Assembly: GCA_936440205.1 (NCBI GenBank)
Contig: OW387145.1
Location: 27,469,075 to 27,533,074 of the forward strand
Source: Lepidonotus clava
Lineage: Eukaryota > Annelida > Polychaeta > Phyllodocida > Polynoidae
Direction of reading: 5' to 3'
DNA: 64,000 nt
In this document: piece by piece, positions 24,701 through 35,768 of the stretch
Layout: every line of letters starts with the position of its first letter
How positions within the stretch are numbered: the first letter of the stretch is position 1
The notes under the pieces: generated by a model
Told to the model about the DNA's origin: nothing
Databases searched by the model: none
The model's input: the letters and a program-made list of their open reading frames with translations, nothing else
Program-made: the position numbers and the translations under genes

Positions 24701-27700
24701 GGGGAGAGAAATGAGGATATCCTTAATTTAACGGACCTAAATGTTGGAAGCTTTTGGCGTCAGTGATAATTATATTTTTTCCAGGATCAAGGGGATCAAT
24801 TATCTACTTAAAACCAGTTGATATATCTCAGTGTACCCCTACCTACATAAATTAGTACCGGTATTCGTTGCATAGCTCTTGCTCTTTCTCTCTTTATTCC
24901 CCAGCAAGTAGCATTGTGTTGTTTGATTTCACCATGGACATACATAACAATGTTATGTATGTCTATGATTTCACTTTTAGTTTTCCTCATTCTACTTCCC
25001 TTTAATAACCCTACCCTTTTACATTTCCGAGGCATAACCAGAGTATGGACCTTCTTCTTTTGATAGATGCTGAAGGACAAGGGCTTCCAGTTCGACATTG
25101 CCTACACCAGTGTTCTGAAGCGTGCCATCAAGACCCTGTACCACATCCAGGACGCGCTCGACCTGCACTGGATCCCCGTGGTCCGCCACTGGCGCCTCAA
25201 CGAGCGGATGTACGGCGCGCTGCAGGGCCTCAACAAGGCCGAGACGGCCGCCAAGCACGGCGAGGACCAGGTCAAGGTGGGTCACGGCTACCATTAGCCA
25301 TGGATTATATAGCTTGTCCTGTGAATTCAAATTAAATTCTGATAGGGATTACCCTGAGGCTAAAAAAGTGAATAGAAAATTAAAGTTGTCGTCGAAAAGT
25401 GATGGAATTTGAAAGAGTTAGAAATGGTCGTTGAATTTTGAAATGATCGGAATTCTACTTTCTTTTCCTCAAGATATTGACTACGGTAGGTTTTGTCGTT
25501 TTCACCCAGAACAAATTCTTGGTAAGTGTTCAAAAGCTAGTTTTTCGGACAATTCCCTGGGGGAAAAAAAGCTGCTACCACAGAATTCCCATGAAATTAT
25601 ACTTTGGAAAACTTGGGAAAATCAGATGTATTCATAGGCTATCTTTTCTGGTTTATGAATATTCGAATGATAAAGCATAGTGCCTAACACATTCTTGCAT
25701 GTGTCATTCGTTTTAATTAATTGCTACACTTCAGATTTGGCGTCGTTCCTTTGACACCCCGCCCCCGGCCGTGGAGGAGACCGACGAGAGGTGGCCCGGT
25801 CTGGACCCAAAATACCAGGTAATATAAGGCTACATCCGAATCGTCTATATTTGCAAGGGCAATTTTGATAAACAATTCCCACTTTGCGGGGACAGTGTCA
25901 AAGATTGTAGGTGGTTTACTGTAGAATTACCCTACACAAGTAAGAGATGGAGACAAACTTGTCAGATTAAACTGCCTGTTATATACCCATGAATATACGA
26001 TGAACATTTCATATTTGAATATTTTGTAATGTATTTGTGAACATGTTATAGTACAATGAATGAGCGTGAATACTGGAGCGCACCGTGTAAAAAGTTGCCC
26101 TCTACTTATCTATTTGACTGGCCAGAACCACTTAGAAAAGCACATAATTGGACGCCTTACATGCCGGTATATATGACAATTCATGCTGTCCTACTTCTGT
26201 TATACTACAGCAACTGGTTATGACTTTCAGTACGTGGACAAACAGCTCATCCCCAAGGCCGAGTGCTTGAAGGATACCATTCACCGGGTGCTCCCCTTCT
26301 GGTACGACGTCATTGTTCCTGAAATCATGGTGCGTAAGAGAAACGACTCAGTTATTCACTTAGGATTAAGAATTTTTAAGTATTTTTCTAACACCATTAC
26401 AATTTTCACAAAATGTCTACCCTATAGTTTTATCATACCCTTTTCCCGTTATACATTTAAGATTTTATAAATGTAACTTTCATGCAATTTCTGAGCTTGT
26501 CTACCTATTTTAAGCTGCTTTTTATATTTTTGACAAGTTTTGAAATGCTTATTGATAGTCACCCTTATGTATTAACACCATTAGTAGCATAAGCGCCTTA
26601 AGATTTGTAATCAAGTAAACCAGATTTAATCTTATCTATACTACTTTGAACAGTTGGCGTAAACTCCCACGACCACCTCATTTGTATTCCCAAACCTAAG
26701 TCTAGTTTTCAAAATAAAGTACATAGAGTAGAAGAATTAACAATGTAGCGTAGTCAGACATTTTCCCTTTTTTTCCGAGTTTTCCTTTTGTGCAATTTTT
26801 GTTTTGTCACTAAGGATGTTTGAGTACCAAATTGAAGTTCCTCATTTAATTCGGTGATTTTGTTCTCGCCCATTACCTTTCGCGGGGATGCACCATGTAA
26901 CATGAGGGGACCCGGCCAAGGAGCCAGCGCCTGTAGGCCGCTGTCATCGGCAACAGACTATGCTCGCTGGTTTTGTGCCCACTCTAACCCACCACAGCAG
27001 GAGGAGTCATGTCAAGAAGGGTCCAATCCGCCCCCTACCACCACCCTCTCCCCACTCAATAGCTGCTAGGTTTTTTGGTGGACCTTTGTACATTCCAGAT
27101 TGCCATGAAGTTCTTATGATTAAGTTTTTTTTCTGAAAATGTGATGATGTCATGATGATTTGGAAAAAAAAGAGACCTGGTGAAATTTTGTGTTACCTTG
27201 TTTTTGTGGTGGCTTTTGAACTTTATAGTTGAATTATGGTTGACACTAGAAAACAGCTTCCAAACATTTATTTTTCTGCGCGGGTGGCTTCCTGTCAGTT
27301 CAGGTTTAATCCTTAGGAATTATTCAGACACCAGGGTGGTGGGAGCTATTCTATTCAGAAAGTGTCCAAAGCCTATAGTATACAGCCAATTAATATTCAT
27401 TCAAAGGAGTAAGGCAAAAGTAACGGATGGCATTCTTACGTTTAATAGATCTTACTTTTAAAAACAGAGCTAAAGAATCTGTTGTGTACATAAGGTCCGT
27501 GCTAGGGAATGGCAAACATGTCATTTTTGGATAGTTTTAGTTCGCGAAACAGATTGAATGTTACTTTCACTTTTGTTCTGCAATATTCACTTGCTTATTA
27601 ATAAAACCGATAGTTCTTATTTTTGAAATGCTCGTTAGATTGATTTTGGTTTCTCTTTGAGTTTCTAAATATTATTCAAGCTTCAGCGGTTTAGTTGCTT

Positions 27701-30700
27701 TGTCTATATCTTACATTAATTTTGCTAAATTGAAAATAAAAAAAACTAATTTACCCAAATCTTCATTTTTTAATCTGTTAAAAAGTATATTTTACTTGGT
27801 CAAACATAGGCAAATATCGCAAGTAAATGCCCACGGGACAATTTTTGTTGTAGCTGCTGCATCACTTAGCAGACTATTTTACGTTAGTATCGTTCGGCTG
27901 GCAATTGGTCTAACTGATATATATTTTGATAAAACATTTGTTTTGGCGATCCCTCAAAATATGAGAAGCGTGATATGAATCAAGCCTCTAAGTTTGTCCA
28001 TTTAGGTAGTTGTTTTCCAAAGTTTTTTGGCTGATTCATAATTTGAAACTGCCCCAATTTTCTTATCTTGGTTTCTTTAAATTAAACTTTAATCATGCAT
28101 AAGGGCGGCAGCAAGCAAACGGGGAAATTCGTTGTTAACTTAGATGATGACAAGAATGATGTTTGATAGCAATATAAAGTGAAGTAATCATACCCTTTTC
28201 AAACTAAATACTCTCCGAGGGAAAAACAGTAAAACTATAATACTCTTCATGACAAAGCAATACGGACATCGCTGACCTTCGAAATAATACTCATGATTTT
28301 TATTACCTGACACCTGACTGACAACTGCTTTGGAACTGCTTTCAGAGTTAAATTTTATCATTTGATGGTGTTTGTTTTTTTTGCCATCTGCTAACTCATA
28401 AACACGTCGTCGAATGCATTTATCATTTTCTTTCAATTAAATCTTATTTGCATGTTGCATTGATGATTAACAAGTTTGATCAGACATTTGACTTTAAAAT
28501 GACTGTTACTCTTTCCCCGAGCTATTCCACTTAACATGAGGCTGTGGATGCAGTTTGTACCTCGCCTTGGCTGACATTTACAGTCCCACCTCTCAAAAAG
28601 ACCGCATTGTTGTCCTCATTTCTGTGCAACATTAATTACCTTCACATGTGATTACGTGGCCCAGTAATGAGTCACAACCTTCCCCGGCCGATGGACCCTC
28701 TGATCAAAGACCTTAGAAGCAGTGGTGGTACAATTTAGTCCAGACAGAAAACAATTAGTAAAAATGAAAGTGGTACCATTATTAAGTCAGGAACGTGAGG
28801 GAGCGCTGTATACAAATTAGACGCGAAAATGAATGTCATTGCAATGAAAAATCAATTAGTGGAATATCTAAGTTTTTCTTTCATTGCTTAAAAAAAAGTG
28901 AATAATTTTAGCTTCGCAAATCATAATTTCAGTGGCGCTACAAATAAATTAACACAATTTCTGTTCCAGCAGCAAAGCTCATAAACTGCAATGCTTCCGT
29001 TAAGCTCCTATCACAAGACGACTCCCCTAGCTTACCCAGATTAGCGTCACATTCCCAGGTTATTGTAGATATAAATGGCACATGATCGTAGTGTTTTTCG
29101 CCACCGTTAGCTTACCCCAGTGTTTAAATATTGTTCGTATATATCCAGGGTACAATCTGGATATTCATATATATCCCAATGCCAAAATACCTTAGTTTCC
29201 CCACCTCACCTACTTTCATAAAACCAAATTCCATAACTGTATTATCAAGCATGACAATTCCTTCAAAGTTGTCTCTGACGGTAGAGTTGTCCTAGTCTTC
29301 CAGTTTAGAATCAACTTCCTATCTCTTGACCGAATCATTAATAGATAGTTGTAAAGCAGTCCTCTTCCTCTCCTGCTTGAAGTATTCATATTTTCTATCG
29401 AATGCATTCATATAAATACCCAATTTATTTTGATGTAATTATCGTAATATTTGATTGGCTGACAAATCAATCAAACCTGTGTTTTACAGTTTTGTGTTGG
29501 GCGGCAGGAACTAAATTGTACAATTTGTCTCCCCAAAGAAGAGAAGCAATTTTATGTTCTTTACCTTTTCCATTAAATGATTGAATTGTTTAGCAGCGGT
29601 CTCACAAATCGAAACATGTGACAATCATTGCAAATGATTGTCATGTTTGCATCTATCGTATATGAATTTAAGCTCGTTTAATTAAATTCTAAGAAAAGTC
29701 TGATACACCCTTAAAAGAACCACTAACAACTGACGAAAAAGAATAGGAATTCTCAACAAAAAAGACACTTAAACAATTTTCGAAAATACTATAACTCGAG
29801 GTATAAATCGTGGGATGTGAATCCTGATTATTGACCGACCAAATGAGTACGCCTGCTGCCCAGCACCCAATGCCATGCCGTTGTTTTCCCCGTTGTTTGG
29901 GTTCAATGTTGTGATAACGGCTTGTGTCTGACGCGAGCACCTCTGGCCACTGACTTGATGGACTCTTCTTGCCTGTTTTCTGCGTGCTCGCCCCGAGCAG
30001 AAGGGTCAGCGGGTGTTGATTGCTGCCCATGGTAACAGCCTGCGCTCGCTGGTCAAGTACTTAGACGGCATGACCGACGAGGCCATCATGGCCCTCAACA
30101 TCCCCACCGGTGAGTAGCAGCTCTCTGAGTTATTGTTCTTGTACTGGGAGTGATGATAAGAACCTTTCTTCACTCCCCTTTATCCTGCAAAGCTTGCATT
30201 TTGCTATCTATGGATTTTACTAGCAGGTATGCCAGAAATCCGTGGTTTTTTAAATTTATATTTTGGGTAATTTTTTCAGACTCGTTCCAATCAGATGAGA
30301 TAATATGTATTGTAAGGGGGGGGGGGGGGGTAGGTCGCCCTTATGGATTTGATGGCCAAAACACAACAAAAATGTTAGATTTTTTTTGGCGATTTTTCTG
30401 CTGTATTTTGAGGAGAAAAAAATAGTATGTTTGAATGTGATTTTTTTTTTAATTGTTAAGTCCTAATGTTCCACGGAAATGACTCAGTGGCTGGCATGCC
30501 TGTCATAGTCGTAAGCTTCTGTTCCACCATAAGCATAGATATAATGTATATCTGATCCCACAAGGCGATTTTGGCCCATAGGAATTTGTTAATGTCTACG
30601 TCTTAATCAGGAATACGAATGAATGCTACATGCCATCTGAGAGAGCATTTAAATAATCCTTTCCAATGGTATATAACATTTATATGATAAGCCTTATCCC

Positions 30701-32981
30701 CCCTTCGTGATACTGACATTTTCAAAATCGTGAGTGAAATCGGATTAAGGCATACAGCCTTAAAAGTGTAATTATCTGAAATCAGAAAGAATATAAACTT
30801 CCTCCATACGGGATAAGCGGGTCTGGTTTATTCCGGAAAATATATATTCACAGTGAAATTATTCTCTCTTTCTGTGACATGTACCCTCACACCAAAGTCA
30901 CGTAATCTCAAAGTTATATATTCGTACACACAAACGAACCATGGTCTTACAATTACGTTGTGTTTCTTGGTATGTTGAAGTACTTTTCTGTTTATGTCAT
31001 TAATTATGTAAGAGAGTGTTTAGATCCAGTACAATCGGAACTCTGGATTGGTCCAGATATTTTGCAGGAAAGAATGTCTCTTGTCTGATTCCTTTTTCCA
31101 CAAGAAAAATAGAAAAGTTGCCACCATAGAAAAGGATCTTATAGAGCTAAGACTGTGACTCAACACTAGGAAAGGATGCTCCGAAGAGTAGTATCCTATG
31201 CGTAATATTTATGGCGACAGAACTTAATTAAGAAAAATACTGTTAAGATATCCTACACTAAATTTTTGTCCCCACTTATCCTTCGAGAAAGATTATTTCA
31301 TTAGAAAATGCCCATATTTGGAATGTCGATGTAACTTTGTATTTCCATAATTTACCTACAGCAGGCATTTGGTTGTCATGGAAACAATACATTTTTGCGA
31401 CTTCTATCAAAGATTGAGACATTATGTTAAACACAATATCTTCTGGATATTCCGACTTCAAACAGGTAGAAAATATAATTTTTAGTTCAAGATTTATGAT
31501 ATATTAGAACCGACAGTTATCTTATTACCAAAAGGAAGAATTTCTTTAGAATCACAATAAATATTGATGTTTGAATTTATTAACATTTCTAGGAACATAT
31601 CATTTGAATGAAAAAGACATTCACTGTAATGCTAGATACCAGTACGGAATACCCTTTCCCCATGGTATGTCACAGTCATAATTATTTTTTAATCATTTCT
31701 AATTGAAAAAACCTTATATTTCACTAATCAAATAAATAACACCATCAAATTTATCTCGCATAAAATATTTGTATTACAAAAAGTAAGAATATGTATCACG
31801 GAAATTTTGGCTTTGAGAATGTACAAAGCAATGGTACTACTGTTTATAGACTATGGTGGTATCTTTATCTATAAATTGAATACAGTTTCATTGAACAAAT
31901 TGCAATAACTTCAAAATCTAGACTTATGTATATGATTTAAGTCACCAATTTAATTTCCTACTGCTATTATGTATGTGTCCTCAAAAATAATCATACCTTG
32001 CTAAAGACGTATTGCTCACATTTTAAATTTTATGTATAAACAAATTAATAATGTATTACTTGTAGATAATAGGGATGTCAGAACAAGAAAAAGTGATGCC
32101 TGTATTTATTATACAATTTATGAGCCTGTGAGATGCATAAAAGACTTTTTTATGTAGGAGCATAATAGTTTGCTCTGTTAAAAACATGAAAATATGGATG
32201 CTTAAAGTATAATTATTATTTTTTAATCTATTTAGCCATTAACAACTGGTGCTATACCTACTCATTGCCAATTATGCCAAAGCTTTATAACTGCCAGCTT
32301 GTACTTAGGCTTATTTTCTTCTCGTATTTTTATACTTAAATGTACGTAACTCGAGCATTATGTGGTATCGTTATGTTTGTTCTTATACACTTATTTTCTT
32401 CTCATATTTTTATTAGTTAAATGTACAAAGCTTATGCATTATTTGGTATTATTATGTTTGTCCTTCCACAGAGTGATTTTTAAATGATATACTTATTATA
32501 ATTGGCTGGACCTATCAGAAAACCGAATGTGTCCAGAAAGGCCATGATTATAAAGAATTAAAAAAAAAAATTAAAGAAAAAAAATTGTTTGCTCTTCCAA
32601 GCTTGTCAAAAAAATCTCAGATTCCATGTTTAAACAAAAAAAAAAGTATTGAAGGGTTAATAGATGTTATCCAAAGTATTAGATGTTGTTATAACCATAA
32701 ACTCTGCATATATGGAAATTTACTACTACTAGTAGTACACTTTTATTTACAACTGAAAGATCTGCAGGATCCAAATGTCGGACTACACTGTCATAATCGC
32801 ACTTTAACTATGTGTAACTTCCTCAATACTAATTCTTCTTCACCCGTCTCGCTGGGCAGGCATCCCGCTGGTTTACGAGCTGGACGAGAACATGAAGCCG
32901 CTGAAGCACTACTACCTGGCCGACGAGGCGGCCGTCAAGGCGGCCATGGACAAGGTGGCCGCTCAGGGCAAGGCCAAGTAA
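18572..32981 (+). CDS. PGAM: Phosphoglycerate mutase (cofactor-dependent, animal PGAM1/2 type), 6 exons
   Basis: It interconverts 3- and 2-phosphoglycerate in glycolysis (cytosol) through a phosphohistidine. Exons: 18572-18700, 25067-25276, 25735-25818, 26231-26329, 30001-30109 and 32860-32981. All junctions are GT-AG and in phase, giving 250 residues, the family's usual length (about 250-254). Visible residues: RHGES with His11, Arg62 in KRAIKT, RLNER with Glu89, and AAHGNSLR with His184 as the second active-site histidine. The C-terminus ends AAQGKAK. The start ATG sits in a strong context (ACCATGGCG). Exons 2, 5 and 6 are much GC-richer than the introns. Introns 1 (6.4 kb), 4 (3.7 kb) and 5 (2.75 kb) are long; intron 1 hosts a LINE fragment. 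It appears intact and functional. Confidence 0.97.
18892..19113. mobile_element. hAT-like MITE copy B in PGAM intron 1 (5-bp duplication TAAAT)
   Basis: Same family and orientation as copy A. It begins CAGGGGTGTAGCCAG and ends TTGGCTACGCCACTG, with a run of about 20 C near the right end. TAAAT directly flanks both sides. It is 222 bp against 174 bp for copy A. Confidence 0.75.
19147..21140 (+). mobile_element. 5'-truncated non-LTR retrotransposon (LINE) in PGAM intron 1
   Basis: One uninterrupted 533-residue frame (19147-20748) covers most of the reverse transcriptase and the C-terminal region. Visible: [36 protein letters not shown] (the YADD active site), [10 protein letters not shown], and a zinc-knuckle CIHC...H..LEC near the end. 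There is no RNase H and no endonuclease, so the 5' part is missing. The 3' tail runs AATAAAACTTC(TAC)n to about 21140, ending in a trinucleotide repeat rather than poly(A). The open frame argues for a recent insertion. Clade not assigned. Confidence 0.9.
21140..23040. other. PGAM intron 1, no recognisable element
   Basis: AT-rich, scattered homopolymers, no supported gene. The short reading frames here have no recognisable protein features. Confidence 0.5.
23045..23225. repeat. Cluster of GGGTGTCC / GGACACCC inverted words
   Basis: CTGGGTGTCCTGTCC, GGGACACCCAGACAGGACC, CTGGGTGTCCACTAG, CCGGACACCCATAC, and TTTGGGTATCCTGTGGACACCCAG fall within 180 bp on alternating strands, so several hairpins are possible. 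Confidence 0.6.
23418..23536. repeat. 119-bp near-complete palindrome (hairpin MITE-like)
   Basis: The left arm starts GAACTAACCAAGGGGGCACG and continues to GATTATTGCCCC and GGGTCGAGGGC. The right arm mirrors it: GCCCGAGACC, GGGGCAATAATCA, GCTCCCAAGGTTAGTTC. The loop is about 3 nt. Arms are about 80% complementary by eye. An outer pair, TTATTCTATACCAA (about 23543) and TTGGTATGGAATAA (about 23678), lies just to the right. Confidence 0.8.
24937..24963. repeat. Perfect 13+1+13 hairpin
   Basis: GACATACATAACA, one A, then TGTTATGTATGTC. Perfect complementarity, in PGAM intron 1. Confidence 0.85.
25067..25276 (+). CDS. PGAM: PGAM exon 2
   Basis: Seventy codons in phase 0, [10 protein letters not shown] to HGEDQVK, between TTTGATAG and GTGGGT. 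It holds Arg62 and Glu89 and the conserved [13 protein letters not shown] segment. Confidence 0.97.
25735..25818 (+). CDS. PGAM: PGAM exon 3
   Basis: Twenty-eight codons, [11 protein letters not shown] to DPKYQ, between CACTTCAG and GTAATA. This is the RRS(Y/F)D.PPP loop found in all animal PGAMs. Confidence 0.95.
26231..26329 (+). CDS. PGAM: PGAM exon 4
   Basis: Thirty-three codons, [16 protein letters not shown] to VIVPEIM, between GACTTTCAG and GTGCGTAAG. It matches the ES(L)KDT..R.LPFW region of the family. Confidence 0.95.
26330..30000 (+). other. PGAM intron 4
   Basis: A 3.7-kb AT-rich intron. A GC-richer patch at about 26870-27060 has no recognisable homology. No other gene or repeat that I can support. 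Confidence 0.7.
30001..30109 (+). CDS. PGAM: PGAM exon 5
   Basis: [15 protein letters not shown] to NIPTG, between CCCCGAGCAG and GTGAGT; it ends one base into a Gly codon. It carries the second catalytic histidine (His184). Confidence 0.97.
30110..32859 (+). other. PGAM intron 5
   Basis: AT-rich, with a poly(G) run near 30317-30330 and A-runs near 32560-32645. No supported gene or mobile element. Confidence 0.7.
32860..32981 (+). CDS. PGAM: PGAM exon 6
   Basis: It completes the Gly codon and reads [14 protein letters not shown] to VAAQGKAK, then TAA. Acceptor CGCTGGGCAG. Confidence 0.97.
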
Positions 32982-33542
32982 AGCCGACCAGCGACTGCTG
33001 CTTCCCCCTGCCGGCCCCCGCCCACACCAGTCTCCACAGAGAATCCAGAGTCGCCATCTCCCCGCCAAACGGCTCTACTTAAGGCCACGGGTTACCGAGA
33101 AGTCTGAACTGAGACTTGTTAGGATAACTAACCACCTGAGAGTTGGGTAGTGTTAACCACCAAGTGGGACAGGCACCTAGGACCCGGTCTTCAAGCTGTT
33201 GTGATGTGAATTGTTAACTACCTTACAAGACTTTGATTGTATGGAACTGATGCGTATATTTCATATTAATTTAGGTGTCGTTCTGTGAGAAACAAGTAAA
33301 AACCCAGTGTAGAGATTTAGCAAACATACCGAAGGTATGTGGGGGTAAAGACGTCGTGTAATGCTGGATACTGATAACAGCATGTCACTGTTTAGGTAGT
33401 CGAACGATCAGTAGAACTGTTAAGATAAGGTCCTATTACTTTACTTAATTACTCCGGTCATCTTAAATCCATTAATAAGTAACCTTGTGATCTAGATCTG
33501 ATCTCTCATAGCTCTAGCCATCACGTGTAAATACTCGTCAGA

Positions 33543-33962
33543 ATAAAAGACCATCATGAAAAACGTGTGATGTGAATAGTCGTGAATTCATATCTTAAAA
33601 ATTAGACCCAATCACAATTTTATATTGATTTAAGAGTATTCCTATTGGATATAAAATAGTCCTATTTATACAGCTGATACTAAATTATTGACCCTACAAT
33701 ACAAAGTAGGCGACTAGTATTTTGATTGGTGTGACTGGCTTATGCTTTTTCCTTATGTCAGTTGTCTAGTCTGTTTCTCATTTGTATTTATGATTTATCC
33801 CACTTATTATAACGTCTCCAATTAAACTTGGCAAAATTAAAGTTAGGGCCATAATTTGTATAATAACATACCATTTCAAGTTTAAATTATCCTTAAGGGT
33901 TTCTTTACCATGCTTCACTACTGGAGTCCGGATACCGACATTATTTTGTATTGACGGCAATA
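33543..33962 (+). terminator. PGAM: Candidate PGAM poly(A) signals
   Basis: AATAAA occurs at about 33542 (GTCAGAATAAAAGACC) and again at about 33959 (GGCAATAAAGG), 0.56 and 0.98 kb after the stop. Either could end the transcript. Confidence 0.4.
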
Positions 33963-33969
33963 AAGGTAT

Positions 33970-35400
33970 TTTCTAAATGGTTACTAATTGTATAGTTATG
34001 ATTTTAAATTGATGATCGACAACAGGAAGCAGAGTGTCATATCTGCGTTCTTTTCTCCTTCCAAGCTAACTTGCAGAAAGTACAAATGAAATCATATTTA
34101 AAATATCGCGCAGATGTCAAAAACGTCATTCACTAAGCACGAACTGTATCTCAGATTATGTATATATAGATCAGGAAATGTAAACTAGGGTTCATATAAA
34201 TAATCTTATTTTCCGGTATAGTTGGGTTTTTTTTCTTTTTTTTATGTATATACGGTTGTTTCCCCAACAAATGTCTATTTTCTGTGATGTGGAACCTAGC
34301 CTCATACAGCGCACACCTAATTTTACGATTAATTTAATGCAAGGATTACTTATGGAAATGTGTGTGTAATATAAAATATAATGTATGGTTTAATAGAACG
34401 TTATTGTTTGGTCTAGTGATGTGATTAGTATAAATACGGGAAAAGCGGTAACAATTTTTGAAGCTGATAATTTTTGTCGTAAGGTTTGCAGTTTGGATGG
34501 AGTCGTCTCAAATTTATAGAATTGGCTGCATGATTTGTTTATGTAATGTAAAATTAAGGTTAAGATCTAGGCCTATGCTCAAGAGCTTAAAGTCACCCTT
34601 TCAGTTTTTTGCAAACTTAGTGAAGGACGAAGAAAACAAACTTTCGTGTATGTAATGCCCCCAATTGCAGTTTCAGCGGCAAATGAGACACATGTATGTT
34701 TAATTAATTTCCTTTATTTAGTGTCTCCTTTCATGCAAGAGCCCGTCTAATCAAACAGTATATTCGGCTTTCTAAAGAGGACTATGTAATACTTAGGTTT
34801 GGGTATTAGGAGTAGGTTGATTCATGTGCCGCCGTTTACAACCTGAGTAGGGTTATGTCATGTTATTTTCATGCTAATGCTATTATAGCTAGTCCTTTAG
34901 AGGCAGGGGACCCTCTTGTAACAAATAGCCCCAGTAAGACCTTAATACGATGTGATATAGGCACCAGAGTGCGAGGGGAAATCCGTTTATGTCTTAAGCT
35001 CCCAGGTCATTCAAGGATGAACGATATGTCTGAAAGTGAACCTTCGACAGGAAAAGGGAACACCTGAATAGTTCTGAGATGCAATTTTTCGTACTTTTGT
35101 CATTATTTCTTCCTTTTTTTAATGAATGTGGATGACATATGATATCCTACATTGCCTAACATCCATATTATGGCATGTTGGTTTTAAAGCTACTTGGATA
35201 CAAAGTTGAGGTCAAAACCCTTATTTTTAGGGAAATTATCCCCCCCCCCCCATAGCTTCTTCTGATTAAATGAAAGAAGATGAGCTTTAAACTGTCCCAA
35301 GATGAGCCCGGAGTGGCATCTCTGCCCGCTTGCCGTCCATAATGTCGATGCTACTTAATGTATGTAACACAAATGTTCACAGTCTGAAAACTGTTTTTAC
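33970..35400. other. Intergenic DNA after PGAM
   Basis: AT-rich, with a short poly(C) run at about 35240-35250. No supported gene; PGAM and the next gene are convergent here. Confidence 0.5.
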
Positions 35401-35406
35401 TAACTT

Positions 35407-35412
35407 TATTCA
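35407..35412 (-). terminator. Candidate poly(A) signal of the orphan gene
   Basis: TTTATT on plus (AATAAA on minus), about 360 bp past the stop codon at 35769. Confidence 0.35.
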
Positions 35413-35768
35413 TAAACATTGAGTATTAGATAACGTTTCCTAACAAATATTTCTCTAGTAAGCATGGATCCATGAACTAAGCATTTTGATGCACTATAAT
35501 CAGGTAATCAAAAAACTTGTCATATCTAGTATTTTGTAGCATTTCCCTATAGCACTGAAACCACTGAACTGGTTCTATGTATATATATGCACCTACAGGT
35601 CAGCTAATTTCTTCCTAGGGTGAATATGTACGGAACACACTTGGCACACGGGGAGCAATACACGGTACTGAAGTCATGTAGCACTAAATAATTATGTCAG
35701 GTATGGAAATTATAGAAATTTATGCTATACCGCATACATTTCTAACCCAACCGAAAACAGTATCAATA